Position numbers and translations under genes: made by a program. The notes beneath the pieces were generated by a model. It saw only the letters and a program-made list of their open reading frames with translations, was not told the DNA's origin and did not search any database. Source: Cololabis saira (taxonomy: Eukaryota > Chordata > Actinopteri > Beloniformes > Belonidae). From it: a stretch of 64,000 nucleotides of DNA. How positions within the stretch are numbered: the stretch's first letter is position 1; every line of letters starts with the position of its first letter. The stretch covers positions 28,337,017 to 28,401,016 of the forward strand of contig NC_084587.1 of the NCBI RefSeq assembly GCF_033807715.1, in the 5' to 3' direction. Positions 10,882 through 22,538 of the stretch are shown piece by piece.

Positions 10882-11909
10882 CTCCCTGGTCACTTTATTA
10901 GGTACACCAGTTCAACTGCTCGTTAATGCAAATTTATAATCAGCCAATCACATGGGCAACAACTCAATGTATTTAGGCTTGTAGACATGGTCAAGACGAG
11001 GCAGTTCCAGCGGAGCATCAGAATGGGGACGAAAGGTGATTTCAGTGACTTTGAACGTGGTATGGTTGTTGGTACCAGACAGACTTTCAGAAACTCATGA
11101 TCTACTGTGATTTTCATGCATAACCATCTCTAGGGTTTAAAGAGAATGGTCCAAAAAAAAGAAAAAATCACATGAGCAGCAGTTCTGTGGGCGCAAATGC
11201 CTTGTTGATCCCAGGATGCAGAGGAGAATGTAATGTCCAGCTAAGGACAGAAAACTGAGGCTACAATTCACACAGGCTCAGCAAAATTGGACAACGGAAG
11301 ATTGGAAAAATGTTCCCTGGTCTGATGAGTCTTGATTTCTGCTGCGACATTCGGATAGTAGGGTCAGAATTTGGTGTCAACAACATGAAAGCATGGATCC
11401 ATCCTGCCTTATATCAGTGGTACAGGTGGTGGTGGACTGGTGTGGGGGATATTTTCCTGGCCCACTTTGGACCCATTAGTACCAATTGAGCATTGTCTCA
11501 ATACCACGGCCTACCTGAGTATTGGTGCTGACCATGTCCATCCCTTTATGACCACAGTGTACCCATCCCCTGATCGCTACTTCCAACAGGATAACGCGCC
11601 ATGTCATAAAGGGCGGATCATCTCAGACTGGTTTCTTGAACGTGACAATGAGTTCACTCTACTCAAATGGCCTTCACAGTCACCAGATCTCAATCCAATA
11701 GAGCACCTTTGGGATATGGTGGAATGGGAGATTTGCATGATGGATGTGCAGCTGACAAATCTGCAGCAACTGCGTGATGCGAATATGGACCAAACTGTCT
11801 GAGGATTGTTTCCAGTACCTTGTTGAATCTACGCCACGAAGGATTAAGGCAGTTCTGAAGGCAAATGGGGGTCCAAGCAAGGTGTACCTAATAAAGTGAC
11901 AAGTGAGTT
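10882..11909 (+). mobile_element. Tc1/mariner transposon, decayed
   Basis: The terminal inverted repeats contain CACTTTATTAGGTACACC on the left and its complement near 11881-11898 on the right. TA dinucleotides flank both ends (10880-10881 and 11910-11911), as expected for Tc1/mariner. The 1,028-bp length is normal for a single-gene Tc1 element. The transposase inside is broken. Confidence 0.9.
11030..11802 (+). pseudogene. Tc1-type DDE transposase, broken
   Basis: The DNA-cutting transposase of the surrounding element is recognisable but spread over frames. An N-terminal piece (FSDFERGMVVG) lies near 11040-11070. The intact 120-codon C-terminal frame (11440-11802) carries the second catalytic Asp in DNAPCHKG and the Glu in SPDLNPIEHLWD. 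Frameshifts and stops lie between them, and the region with the first catalytic Asp is not open. It cannot make an active enzyme. Confidence 0.88.
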
Positions 11910-11958
11910 TATTTGGCACACAATGTAACATCAACGTGTGTTGGTGTTCGGATGAAGC

Positions 11959-12495
11959 GTGAGTGAAAGAAAACATTACGAACCAGTGTTGATGGGAGAC
12001 ACACAGATTGAACAGGTCGTGTCATACAAATATCTAGGAGTCCAGGTGGACAATCAGCTCAAATGGAATGTCCACGTGGATTACCTGTGTGCAAAGTTGG
12101 CACAGCGCTTACACTTTCTTCGTAGGCTCAGGCTATTCGGTGTAAGCATAGGAGTCATGTCCACATTCTATGATGCTGTCCTTGGCAGCATCATTAGATA
12201 CGGCATGGCAGCCTGGTATGGGACGTTGTCAGTCCAGCTCAAATCTAGAATAGCTAAAATGCAAAAAACAGCCATGAAGGTAATCGGTAGGAAAGACTCT
12301 CCGTCACTACAGGCAACTTTCGAGAAAACGGTTGTCAGCCTGGCCAATAGAATACTGTCCGACCCTTCACATATCTTATATCCCGAGTATGAGCTGCTAC
12401 CCTCGGCTAGGTGCTTCAGAGCGAGCCGCTGCAGGTATAATCGTTATAAAATGTCCTTCCTACCTACTTCAATTGCCCTTTTGAACAAAAAATAG
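11959..12495 (+). CDS. C-terminal fragment of L2-like LINE ORF2
   Basis: This 178-codon open frame is the part after the RT active site. It shows YKYLGVQVDNQLKW (thumb region), AQRLHFLRRLRLFGV and KVIGRKDSPSLQ, all typical of L2/CR1-type ORF2 proteins. The catalytic FADD block is missing because the copy is 5'-truncated, so the ATG at 11959 is a chance start within the Tc1-LINE junction. It has no enzymatic function by itself. It is unusually well kept, without internal stops, and ends in TAG at 12493-12495. Confidence 0.8.
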   Translation: MSERKHYEPVLMGDTQIEQVVSYKYLGVQVDNQLKWNVHVDYLCAKLAQRLHFLRRLRLFGVSIGVMSTFYDAVLGSIIRYGMAAWYGTLSVQLKSRIAKMQKTAMKVIGRKDSPSLQATFEKTVVSLANRILSDPSHILYPEYELLPSARCFRASRCRYNRYKMSFLPTSIALLNKK

Positions 12496-12740
12496 GGCCT
12501 TTTTGTATGCTGTGTTGGGGGTTGTGCCTGTGTTCCCTCAGCTCCATGTTCCCCCACTGCCCAACCCCTACCTAATCCCCCTCCCTCCTCACTCTTACCC
12601 CCTCCCAACCCCTCACCCTTCCTACCGAGTGGGGGGGCATGGAGCGGGGGGTGCATGGGGGCAGCCCCTAGTACTGAACTTTTTGTATCTGTGTTTTGCA
12701 CTACTGTACTTTTGTACCTGATTTACTACTTGGATTTTGA

Positions 12741-12921
12741 TTGTTGATCTTTTGACAGTACTCTTGTATGATGATTTATAACTGGGGTTTTTATTGTTGA
12801 TCTTTTGATAGTACTCTTGTATGATGATTTATAACTGGGGTTTTTATTGTTGATCTTTTGATAGTACTCTTGTATGATGATTTATAACTGGGGTTTTTAT
12901 TGTTGATCTTTTGATAGTACT
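12741..12921 (+). repeat. 53-bp tandem repeat in a LINE 3' UTR (about 3.4 copies)
   Basis: The unit starting TTGTTGATCTTTTGATAGTA begins at 12741, 12794, 12847 and 12900, an exact 53-base period. Units differ by only a base or two, for example GACAGTA against GATAGTA in the first. Confidence 0.95.
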
Positions 12922-13209
12922 TGAATTTTTACAATGATGAACTGTGAACTGCCGAAATGCTGTTGTTGATTGTTTGTCTCATGTTTTAAAAAGACGCTGT
13001 ATGCACTTTGGTACCTTTGCCCAAAACAAATTTCCCCTCGGGGATAATAAAGTATATCTCATCATCTCATCTCATCATTAGCTGGAAATATACAGGTTTA
13101 GTCACTGGGTCTTCAATTTGTTTGAGCTCACATTTTTTTATTATACGTTTAATAAAATGAAAAAGAAGAACACTATACATATATATTTCGAAAATTATCA
13201 AACATTTCG

Positions 13210-13565
13210 GCTTAATCCCTCTGACCAGAGGAATTGCCAGAGCGGATCATACCCTGCACAAGATTTGGATCATAATCCACACATGGAATTGGGGTTATGT
13301 CAGGAAGGGCCTCGGGCGTAAATTCGCCAGATGCTCTTCCTGAGGCAACCCTCCAAGTACAGGGAGAGAGAAACAACCATTCATGCTCACGCACACACCT
13401 ACGGACAATTTAGATTTTTCAATCAACCTAGACATACATCTTTTTAGACTGTGGGAGGAAGCTGGAGTACCCGGAGAGGATCCATCCAAGCAGGAGAACA
13501 TGCAAACTCTACACAGAAAGACTCCTGTGGAGTTGAACAACATTCTTGCTGTGAGGAAACAGTGT
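13210..13565 (-). repeat. Common teleost interspersed repeat fragment
   Basis: The sequence contains the well-known fish repeat phrase around ACTGTGGGAGGAAGCTGGAG and GAGAACATGCAAACTC, followed by TTCTTGCTGTGAGG and TTAACCACTA. This family is widespread in fish and usually read in the reverse orientation. I do not assign a class with confidence. Related pieces lie at 25380-25520 and, for the ATGG-tailed part, at 21428-21592. Confidence 0.65.
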
Positions 13566-13577
13566 TAACCACTATAT

Positions 13578-13580
13578 GTT

Positions 13581-13665
<85 letters not shown>
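13578..13665. repeat. Compound microsatellite (GT)n(TA)n
   Basis: A short GT run is followed by about 36 TA units. It directly abuts a deleted Tc1 element. Confidence 0.97.
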
Positions 13666-13671
<6 letters not shown>

Positions 13672-14190
13672 CCAGAAAATCAAATTGTCTGATTTTTAAA
13701 GAATGTATTTGCAGATTATAGTGGAAAAGAAGTATTTGGTCAAAACAAAAGTTCATCCCAATACATTGTTATATACCCTTTGTTTGTTTGCAATAACAGA
13801 GGTCAAACGTTTTCTGTAAGTCTTCACAAGGTTTTCACACACTGTTGTTGAGGTTGAGGACAGGTGTCTTTTATATTGATAATTAGTTAAAACAGGTGTC
13901 ATTAATACAGGTAACGAGTGGAAGACAGAGGAGCCTCTTAAAGAAGAAGTTACAGGTCTGTGAAAGCCAGAAATTTTGCTTGTTTGTAGGTGACCAAATA
14001 CTTCTTTTACAGAGGAATTTACCAATTAATTTAGTAAAAATCCTACGATGTTATTTCCTGGATTCTTTCCCCCCATTCTGTCTCTCATAGTTGAAGTGTA
14101 CCTATAATGAAAATTACAGGCCTCTCTCATGTTTTTAAGTGGGAAAACTTGCACAATTAGTGGATGACTAAATACTTTTTTGCCCCACTG
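13666..14190. mobile_element. Internally deleted Tc1-type transposon
   Basis: The right end reads TTTTTTGCCCCACTG followed by TA at 14191-14192, a fish Tc1 terminus. The left part holds the matching long inverted-repeat segment (AATCCAGAAAATC, AAGTATTTGGTC) but is cut by the TA microsatellite, so the left tip is missing. The junction near 13845-13850 joins CACACTGTTGTTG directly to GAGGACAGGTGTC, so the whole transposase gene has been deleted. Confidence 0.82.
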
Positions 14191-14192
14191 TA

Positions 14193-15690
14193 CATAGTGC
14201 ATGTGATGCACTCAGAGGACTTAGCGAACATTACTGCAATAAGAGTATTTCTAATTTTAAATAATTTATCCATCTGTTCCCATGTCCTGAAAGGTTTTGT
14301 TAGCCACTGTCTTTCAATATCATAGGGCATAGTATCCAAATTATTACTTTGTTTTGTGATGAACTTCATTTTCACTGGTTAAAACGAGTGCAAAAGGCAT
14401 CAGTGAATGCCAAGTCCCTAATAACCAATTGTCTACGTTTTCTATATGATATGTCATCCAGCTGACAGCCTCTCATTTTGAATTCTTGTGAGGTTCTGTG
14501 TAATGTGAATTTCTTCAACTTACAGTCTCTTACATTCTGCAAACAAACCCCTCTTCCTTAATTCACTCTGGTTGGGAGACGAAGGGTTAATAGTGACTAA
14601 CAAATGTATGCGTTCGGAGACTCTTAAAGGGTTAGTTCTGCAAAGATGACCATTAGGGCCCGGAAAGCAAATGATCATCCATCACCTAAATCTGTGTCAT
14701 CACTGCCTCTTTTGTTTGAACTGTCCCCTCTGTTTGAATTGCCTTGATTGTTCTTTCTTTTTACGTTTTCAGGACTTGGTTGTTTAAAGTGCTGTCTCAC
14801 CTCCTTCCCTGTGACCTTATCTGCAGGCTGATTTCTAAGTAAGCTTTTTTTTTTCTTTTTTGCTCCACTTTCTCGTCACTTTTTGTTACTCTGATGTTGT
14901 TTCTTTTGTTATATTACTTATTATTACTTTGTATAGACTTGCTATACCTTTGCCTCTAGTCTGTCTGACAATCAACCATTGTGCCAACCCTTTTAGCTAT
15001 TGGCTATTTGTGATTATTATTCTATTCCTTATCAGTATCTATTCATTTTCTGTTCTGCACTGCAACAATTTTTCATTTGATGATTATAAAAACATTAATA
15101 TATTCATACAATAAAAAAAACCCCCACAAAGTTCATCAAACGACATCTACACAAATACATTGGAGAATTTATGGCTTTAAATGATGACAATCAAAAAAAA
15201 GAGCTAAAGGAGTGTATTACGTGACCAGGAGAAGGACACACTCAGTAAAAACTTATTGATTTGGTATTATATTGACTTTGCAGTTAATGACAGCTCTACG
15301 GTTTTATGCTATGAGACTTTTTCACTCAGTTATCTGTGACACATTACAGTTTCTCAGTTCTGGTATTGGGCAACGCAACTGTTAAAATGATTAAATTTGA
15401 TTATAAATAAATGACTTTAAAACGTGACTTGCCAGGATACATTTAAACATACAAACACCCTTTTACAATATAACTTGCCCTCCAGTTGTTTCAGCAGCAT
15501 CTACATTGTAACTCATTGTGTGGTTTACAGCATGAAGCTGTACCGGCCGTTGACCTGAATGACAGAGGCAGTACAATGCTGTTATAGGGGATTTTGTGGA
15601 AATCTGGGGGCTACAAATCATAATTTTAGCTGCTTGTTCATCGTATCAACAGCAACATGAAAAGAATTGTCATACAGGGTGGTAACTTCA
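14193..15690. other. No recognisable feature
   Basis: This is AT-rich sequence without a long frame or repeat that I can support. Confidence 0.45.
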
Positions 15691-15699
15691 AAGACATTA

Positions 15700-16857
15700 A
15701 ACTAGGCCTGTGTTGAAAAAAATGGATTTTCCAATTCTAAATCAAGTTTCTTAGAAATTAACAAAGGTGTTCCCCAAGGGTCCATTTTAGCACCAGTCTT
15801 ATTTTGTATCTTTATAAATGATCTAGAAAATGGAATCCATACAGCCAAACTGCATCTTTTTGCGGACGATACAGTCTTATACTTGTGTGCATCCTCCCCT
15901 ACACAGGTGATGGAGGATCTCCAAGCTGCTTTTAAATGCTTACAGACCTCCTTTCTTGATCTAAAACTTGTCCTAAACCAAACTTATGACATTCACAAGG
16001 GCTCGTTCAACACCAATGGACTATATGCATATTGTTACCTTAAAGGGAGCAGTCATAGAAAAGGTTTCATCAAACAAATATCTTGAGCTATGGTTGGATG
16101 AAAAACTGTCATTTACAGTACACATTGAAAACCTCACAAGGAAACTTAAATTAAAGTTGGGGTTTTTATTTTGCAACAAATAATGCTTTATTACTGAGGC
16201 TAAAAATAAATTTATTCAAGCTACATTTTTAAGCATTATTGACTATGGTGACATAATATATATGCATGCTGCCTCCTCCTTGCTAAAGAAGCAGTGTGAA
16301 ACAGTGTTTACCATGCTTCCCTGCGCTTCATTACCAATGCTAAATGGCTTACTCACCATTGTGTACTTTATCAAATGGTAGGATGGGCCTCCCTCTATTT
16401 ACGGAGGAAAACACACATGTACATCATCATATAAGACCATCTTGGGTAAGCTTCCTCCTTATCTTTGTCGTCTCATTTGTCTAGCCTCTAGCAGCTACAA
16501 TACCAGATCCACTAGATTGCTACTTTTAAAAACTCCCAGAGCACTCACTGAATTAGGTAAGACTGCATTTTCTCACTTTGCTCCATTGGCATGGAATGGT
16601 TTACAAGACATCACCCACTTAAGCACCCTGGTTTCGCTTGGCGCATTTAAATCTTTGTTACGAAACAATTTACTTGAAGAATGTTGTTGTTGTCTGTAGA
16701 ATGGATATACTGTTTGATGTTGGTTTTTAGTGATGTATGTTGTATTGTGTATTTTATTGCTGCTGTTGTCTTGGCCAGGTCTCCCTTGCAAAAGAGATCT
16801 CGTATCTCAATGTGACTTCCTGGTTAAACAAAGGTTAAATAAAAAATAAATAAAAAT
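15700..16857 (+). pseudogene. CR1/Rex1/L2-group LINE fragment: RT to 3' end
   Basis: The fragment begins in the RT domain with GVPQGSILAPVLFCIFIND and HLFADDTVLYL, the catalytic FADD. The thumb region (NKYLELWLDEKLSF) follows in another frame and then LGKLPPYLCRLICLAS and TAFSHFAPLAWNGLQ. At least three frame changes and several stops lie between these blocks, so it is dead. The end carries GGTTAAATAAAAAATAAATAAAA, a tail type seen in fish LINEs. Endonuclease and early RT blocks are missing. The exact clade is uncertain. Confidence 0.82.
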
Positions 16858-17058
16858 TCTCATATTAATTCCTAAAAATCGATTTGTATGTGTAAAGATT
16901 TATTTCGTTTCATTATTACATTTTCGCCCGGTGAACTTTAATCCCAGTAGTCATGTCATTTAACCCACACATGTGCGTGATGTGAAACTATCAAACAATG
17001 AACATGGCGTCGAAGAGTAGAAGTAGTGCTACCAAGGGCGCTGGTTGTTAAAACTCCT

Positions 17059-17300
17059 GGGGCCTCATTTATCAACCGTGTGTAGAAAAGGTTCTAAATT
17101 CTGTCGTAGGAATGAAATTTAGAATGTGTGTAAGTACAAAAAAATCAGAATTTATCAAACGTGCGGACACCGGTCATACGCACATCAGTGATGATAAATC
17201 CCACCTGTCCTTAACTGCCGTGCTCGTGAATGGTTAGCGTCATTTGCATACAGAAACGCCTCCAATTGACCATATATGGCAGCAACAACACTACATGTAT
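17059..17300. mobile_element. MITE left end (GGGGCCTCATTTATCAA)
   Basis: GGGGCCTCATTTATCAA is a recurrent fish MITE terminus and is followed by non-coding sequence with an internal TTTATCAAACGTGCG repeat of the motif. I cannot find the matching inverted end downstream, so the copy is probably truncated by the repeat at 17380. Confidence 0.45.
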
Positions 17301-17379
17301 GACTATATAAACAGATTTAGACAGCAAACACTGAGGTGGTCTGATATGAGTTAATAAATAACTGAGGGTTGATATGAGG

Positions 17380-17860
17380 TGAGGAAAGAAGAAGAGGAGA
17401 GAAGGAGGGATGATGGACACCGTTCAGTGGATCATGTCAGCGTCCTCAGGCCTACACCTAGTCAGAGCTCAGGGGGCCTGGGCACTAGGCCGGGTAGACC
17501 GAGGAGAAAGTTAAGGGACGTGCACCAGCTAACTATTGTCTGTGTCCCTCCTTTCTCCTTTTTTCATTCTCTCTGCCTGTTTTCTCTTTTCCTCCTCTGC
17601 CCTCTGACCTTAGGCAGGAGGGTCCCCCCTTATGAGCCAGGTCCTGCTCAAGGTTTCTTCCCTCCTAAAGGGGAGTTTTCCTTGCCACAGTTTGGCTTAA
17701 GGTTTTTCACCCACAAGGGGAGTTTTTACCTGCCATTGTTTTTGTTTAATGTAATAATTGCTCGGGGTTCATGTTCTGGGTCTCAGGAAAGCGCCTAGAG
17801 ACATCTTGTGTTGTAATAGACACTATACAAATTAAATAGAATTGAATTGAATCACTTTAT
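17380..17860 (+). repeat. Teleost LINE/SINE-type 3' end with (AATTG)n tail
   Basis: The block holds the fish repeat phrases AAGGGGAGTTTTCCTTGCCA and AGTTTTTACCTGCCATTG and ends TAGAATTGAATTGAATC, a short pentamer tail. This looks like the 3' end of a retroposon in plus orientation. Open frames across it are chance. Confidence 0.6.
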
Positions 17861-18431
17861 ATTCTGCATATACCATTATCGAAATCATCCTCGGGATTAA
17901 TCAGTTGCTATAAATGTACAAAATGTGAGACGTAATGGTTAAATTCGACTGAAGAAAACACACACTGTACAGGAGCTTCTAGAAAGAAACTGATGTCAAA
18001 CCATCAGAGATTAAAGTTTTATCATTAAGATTCAGTCTCCTCTTGTTTGAGATCAGGGCTCACTCCAGTCCACAGTAAAAACACATGAGGAAGTGTGCTT
18101 CAGCTCATGTCACTTAAAAACTTCAAATGTATTGTTGTTGTAATGTAAATTCACTCCTTTGTGATCACAATCCATGCTCCCTCCCCGTTGGTGCTTTTAA
18201 AGCTCCCTCAGTGATGTATCCTGGTGTACATGTGTTTTTTCAGCAAATAAAAGCTGAAAAAAAACAAATGCAAAAACACACATAGAAGGAAACAAATTAT
18301 AATAGGGTCAACAGGATGCTTCAGGGTAAATGTGGCCTAAGTGTTTCGTTAACAAACAGCAACAGCTTCTTCTGTGGAACAATCATAGATTGTTTATGAA
18401 GTATTCGATTAACCACCCTGTGACGGTTTTC
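17861..18431. other. No recognisable feature
   Basis: I see no supported gene or repeat here. Confidence 0.45.
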
Positions 18432-18434
18432 TTA

Positions 18435-19185
18435 TGGCGCTTTTACACTAGTACATACTCAGCGCGACTCGACTCGTCACGCCTCGTCTCGCCTCCACTC
18501 GCCTTGTCCTCGTTTGTTTCTTGACACCCAGATGAGAAGTGGGCAGGTTGGAGTGAAGCTGCTGTGACGTATTTGATTGTGTGATCTAAACGGAGAAGAC
18601 ACTAAAGATGTAGAACCTGGAGGAGATGATATATGTGCTGCTTGGTCTGTGACTTGTGTTCGATATCAAGTTAAAAAATGACAGTGAAAGAAGCTTCAAG
18701 CGGCGACGCTTTTTTTTTGTTTGATTGTGTTGGCGCTGCTGAAAAGTCAGCTGAGAGCCGCGAGCGGCTGAGAAGTGACAGAGCACCTGGTAGATAAGTT
18801 TGTTCCTTATCTCCCATCTAGATCCCTTTTTAATTCTCTCCTCAGCCATCAGGTTTATGAACATCTGCACCTCAGAGTTGGATCACGAAACGTTTGCGCT
18901 CCCATTGCCTGTTGAATAAAATGAGGGAGTCGCAAGCCGCTCTTGCGCTGATTCCCGCTTCCTGATTCAAACGTCTGACGGCCCCGCCCCCCGACCAATC
19001 GGTGGCCTGTAGTGTGATGACGTTAGATCCAGGGTCGACTCAGCACGCTTAGAACCTCGGCAGAATAGATACAGAAAAAGTATCTACTCGGCACGCCTCC
19101 ATCGCCTCCACCCGTGGTGTAAAAGCGCAAAACGGGGGCGTGGCGAGTCAAGTAGCGCTGAGTAGGTACTAGTGTAAAAGCGCCA
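18435..19185. mobile_element. PIF/Harbinger-like MITE, complete (copy A)
   Basis: The ends TGGCGCTTTTACACTAGTA and TACTAGTGTAAAAGCGCCA are perfect inverted repeats. They are flanked by TTA on both sides (18432-18434 and 19186-19188), the 3-bp target typical of PIF/Harbinger. The 751-bp interior has no transposase. Two related copies are nested at 25796-28548. Confidence 0.9.
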
Positions 19186-19188
19186 TTA

Positions 19189-20155
19189 GAGGGCTTTTCA
19201 AGCCTCCAGTTGATTGACTGGAGGACCCTGCGGGAGGTAGAAGCCGTTGATGTTAAATGTTATTGAGGGGATTTACTTTATCAAACATCTTACAAATGAG
19301 ACAATTTTCTCTGAAATGTGGTAAATAAAATAAATAAATATAATAACATTTAAAAAAAATGTAAACCACGTAGATCAGGTTAGAATACCCACAAGATGCA
19401 ATATATCCGAAAAGAGCAGCACCAGATTCTCAAGGGCGCATTTACTTTCCCCAACCTATGCCATATTAAAGTTTTTCTTGCAGTTTGATTCAAAAGTATT
19501 TTCTGTGTCATCAGACATTGCTTCAAAGTGGATGAAATGTTTGTTTTTCCAAAAATGTCAACACTCCTCCCTTTGGAGCCAAAAATATATATTTTTTATA
19601 CTTTTTTTATACTCATGCTTTCATCAGCAGCCCTGGTGTCGGACCGGGCCTTTTGAGTATTGGTTGTACGAATCAATACCGCTGACAGGACCAGAAAAAA
19701 AAGTTTCAAAAGTATACTGGCAGATGTAATCAGCAGGGACAGGATAAACCAAACCTTTCAACTTCACACAGCTAAAGCTGGACATGGATTCAGGTGGGAA
19801 TCAGTGCAGGTTTTATAACGAGAGAGAATAATTGAAAGGGAGTGAACTTGATCATAACATTTCACTGAAGACATCAGCTAGAGATAAAAATCAATGCTAA
19901 GGCATGGAATTTATGAAATTATCTTTTACCCAAAACAGACAGCCAGAGGCACTTTCATCTCTATAATAGTATCCTTTTATTTGAGATGGTCTTATCCATG
20001 GTTGTGTTTTAGTGCTCTCAGATTTATCTTTGTCTTTTACTTCACGGCTTGGTATTTAAAATGACACAAAACTCCAGAGATTTTGAGGAGTGTCAGTGAT
20101 ACCTTGTCTTAAAAAATAAGCAATTTTATGTGGTTAAAAAACAAAAAGAAATATA
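19189..20155. other. No recognisable feature
   Basis: This is AT-rich sequence without a supported feature. Confidence 0.45.
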
Positions 20156-21425
20156 AAGTGGGTATGGGAAGTATTCAGACCCCTTTAAATGTTTACCCCC
20201 TTTGTTTAATTGCAGCCATTTGCTAAAATCAAAAAGATGTCCTCTTGTTTCTCATTAATGTACACTCAGCACCCCATATCAACAAAAAAAAACAGAAATG
20301 TAGACATTTTTAGAAAATGTATTAAAAAAGAAAAACTGAAATATTACATGGTCATAAGTATTCAGACCCTTAGCTCAGTATTGAGTAGAAACACTCTTTC
20401 GAGCGAGTACAGACATGAGTCTTCTGGGGAATGATGCATCAAGTTCTTCACACCTGGATTTGGGGGTAATCTGCCATTCTTCCTTGCAGACCCTCTTCAG
20501 TTCTGTCCCGTTGAATGGTGAACGTTGGTGGACAGTCATTTTCAAATCTCTCCAGAGATGCTCAATTGGCTTGAGGTCAGGGCTCTGGGTGGGCCGGTCA
20601 AGAACAGTCACAGAGTTGTTCCGAAGCCACTCCTTTATTATTTTAGCTGTGTGCTTAGCGTCATTGTCTTGTTGGAAGGTGACCCTTCGGCCCAGTCTGT
20701 ACTCTGTACTTGGCGACATTTATCTTTCCTTTAATTGCAACCAGTCGTCCTGTCCCTGCAGCTGAAAAACACCCCCATAGCATGATGCTGCCACCACAAT
20801 GTTTCACTGTTGGGATGGTATTGGGCAGCTCTTTTCTCCACACATACCGCTTAGAATTAACAAGAAAAAGTTCAATCTTGGTCTCATCAGAGCAGATAAT
20901 CTTATTTCCCATAGTCTGGGAGTCATTTGTGTGTTTTTGGCAAACTCTATGAGGGCTTTCATATGTCTTACACTGAGGAAAGGCTTCCGTTGGGCCACTC
21001 TGTCATACAGTAAAGCCCCGGCTGGTGGAGGGCTGCAGTGATAGTTGACTTTGTGGAACTTTCTCCCATCTCCCTACTGCATCTCTGGAGCTCAGCCACA
21101 GTGATCTTTGGGTACCTCTTAACTCTCTCACCAAGGCTTGTCTCCCACGATTGCTCAGTTTGTCTGGACGGCCAGGTCTAGGAAGAGTTGAAGTCGTCCC
21201 AAACTTCTTCCATTTAAGGATTATGGAGACTGTTCTTAGGAACCTTGAGTCCTGCAGAAATTATTTTGTAACCTTGGCCAGATCTGTGCCTCCGAACTCA
21301 TGATTCTCATTTTCTCTGACATGTACTGTGACTTATAAGGTGTTATATAGACAGGTAGCCTATGTGCCTTTCCTAATCAACTCCAATCAGTTTAATTAAA
21401 CACATCTGGACTGTCCATGTCTTTT
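20156..21425 (-). mobile_element. Tc1-type transposon, decayed, one end lost
   Basis: The left (3') terminus contains GGGAAGTATTCAGACCCCTT, a fish Tc1 end. A second AAGTATTCAGACCC motif lies at about 20356, as in elements with internal repeats. The right end is truncated near 21425, where another repeat begins. The transposase lies on the minus strand. Confidence 0.85.
20390..21330 (-). pseudogene. Tc1-type transposase, broken
   Basis: Read on the minus strand, a DNA-binding part with KWKKFGTTSTLPRPGRP lies near 21150-21230. The catalytic region follows in two pieces. Residues from SDETKIELF (first Asp) are at 20661-20912. [18 protein letters not shown] (second Asp) and SPDLKPIEHLWRDLK (Glu) are at 20375-20719. 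The two pieces overlap in different frames, so a frameshift near 20700 separates them, and another lies upstream near 21100. All DDE residues remain recognisable, but no single frame joins them. Confidence 0.9.
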
Positions 21426-21427
21426 TC

Positions 21428-21592
21428 AGTGAGTGTATGTTAGTGTCTGTGTGAATGGGTGTCCTGCGATGGACTGGCGACCTGTCCAGGGTGTAACCCT
21501 ACCTCTCGCCTGTAATTAGTTGCGATAGGCTCTAGCAGACCCCCGTGCAAAGGATAAGGCGGCTATAGAAAATGGATGGATGGATGGATGAA
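21428..21592 (+). repeat. Retroposon 3' end with (ATGG)n tail
   Basis: The phrases CTGGCGACCTGTCCAGGGTG and GATAGGCTCTAGCAG, followed by GAAAATGGATGGATGG, form a very common fish 3' tail. It abuts the truncated Tc1. Class (RTE-like LINE or derived SINE) is not certain. Confidence 0.65.
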
Positions 21593-21599
21593 TGGGTGT

Positions 21600-22200
21600 C
21601 CGTTGTCCAACCTGGGTTTGGGGCTGTTTGCTGTTGGGCTTGTCTGGGTGGCTCCTTGTTGCAGGGTTCTCGCGCTCCGTGCCCGCCTCAGCTTACCCCC
21701 GCTGCCCTTGCTGTGGGGTTCCCGCTTTCATTGGGGCGGGTGCCGGCCCGTCGACGGTCGAGATGGACCCGTCTCTCCGGGCCTCTCGCCGGGTGGGGGT
21801 TGTGGGCCTGGAGGTTGTGGACTATGCCGGGTGATTGGTGCTCGGCTGGGTCCTGGTCTATCACCATGGGTTTCCTGGCTGCTTCCTCCCGTGGTCAGGG
21901 GGGCTCCGCCCGGGGCTTCCCTCTGTCACCTGCTGGGAGGGGGTGGGGCTTGCTGGTGGGGGATTTCCTCCCGCCCTCTTCTGTTCCTCTGTGTGGCTGC
22001 TAGTGACCTGCGTCTCGGGTTTCTTCCTTGTCGACTTCTGGTCTCTCGGGTGGCGTGGTTGTGCCCTCCCTCCTCCACTCTAGTTGCAGTTCAGATAAAG
22101 CCTTGTTTTTACTTTGCACACACACACAGTTACACAGACATACGCACCTGCTCACTCACCTACATACTCACTCCACAGTTTTGGGGGACAGATAAGTCTT
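21600..22200. repeat. GC-rich block, probably an interspersed repeat
   Basis: About 500 bases are markedly G/C/T-rich compared with the AT-rich surroundings, and all three plus frames are open for long distances. The implied proteins are rich in W, G, L and P with no family motif, so I read the open frames as a composition effect. The sharp composition edges suggest an inserted repeat, but no termini are recognisable. Confidence 0.35.
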
Positions 22201-22447
22201 GATTTAGTTTTAGAGGCCTGAAATGGTTGCTGTTTGTGCCTGTTTTTGTTTTTTTTCTCTCTTGCAGATTCCAAAGGCATGTGTGCCCGTTGTGTGTTTT
22301 CCTGTGTTTCTCTCATTTCAGGCTTGCCCCCCCCCCCGATCCCCCTCATATATATGTTTTAAAAGAAAGAGTGCTGAGCGTACATTAATGAGAAATAAAA
22401 TTGATTTTAGCAAATGGCTGCAACGAAACAAAGAGGGAAACATTTAA

Positions 22448-22485
<38 letters not shown>

Positions 22486-22503
22486 TGTATATGTAACGTA
22501 TGT

Positions 22504-22534
<31 letters not shown>

Positions 22535-22538
22535 CATA
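22448..22538. repeat. Compound microsatellite (TA)n(CA)n(TA)n
   Basis: Alternating TA, CA and TACATA tracts flank the left side of a solo LTR. Confidence 0.95.

Larger units (their letters stand above)
11955..13077 (+). mobile_element. L2-like LINE, 5'-truncated, with 3' UTR and (TCTCATCA)n tail
   Basis: The fragment starts next to the Tc1 element and runs to a tail of TCTCATCA-like repeats at about 13050-13077. The end has the L2-like signature CCCCTCGGGGATAATAAAGTA. The 3' UTR contains an internal 53-bp tandem repeat (12741-12921), unusual for these tails. Only the C-terminal part of ORF2 is present. Confidence 0.85.

Noticed and set aside
13444..13756. Frames with runs of Tyr-Ile
   Set aside because: They are translations of a (TA)n microsatellite. 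The same applies near 22800-22940.
21572..22202. Overlapping frames up to 208 codons in a GC-rich block
   Set aside because: Several frames are open at once and the proteins lack family motifs, so GC composition explains them.
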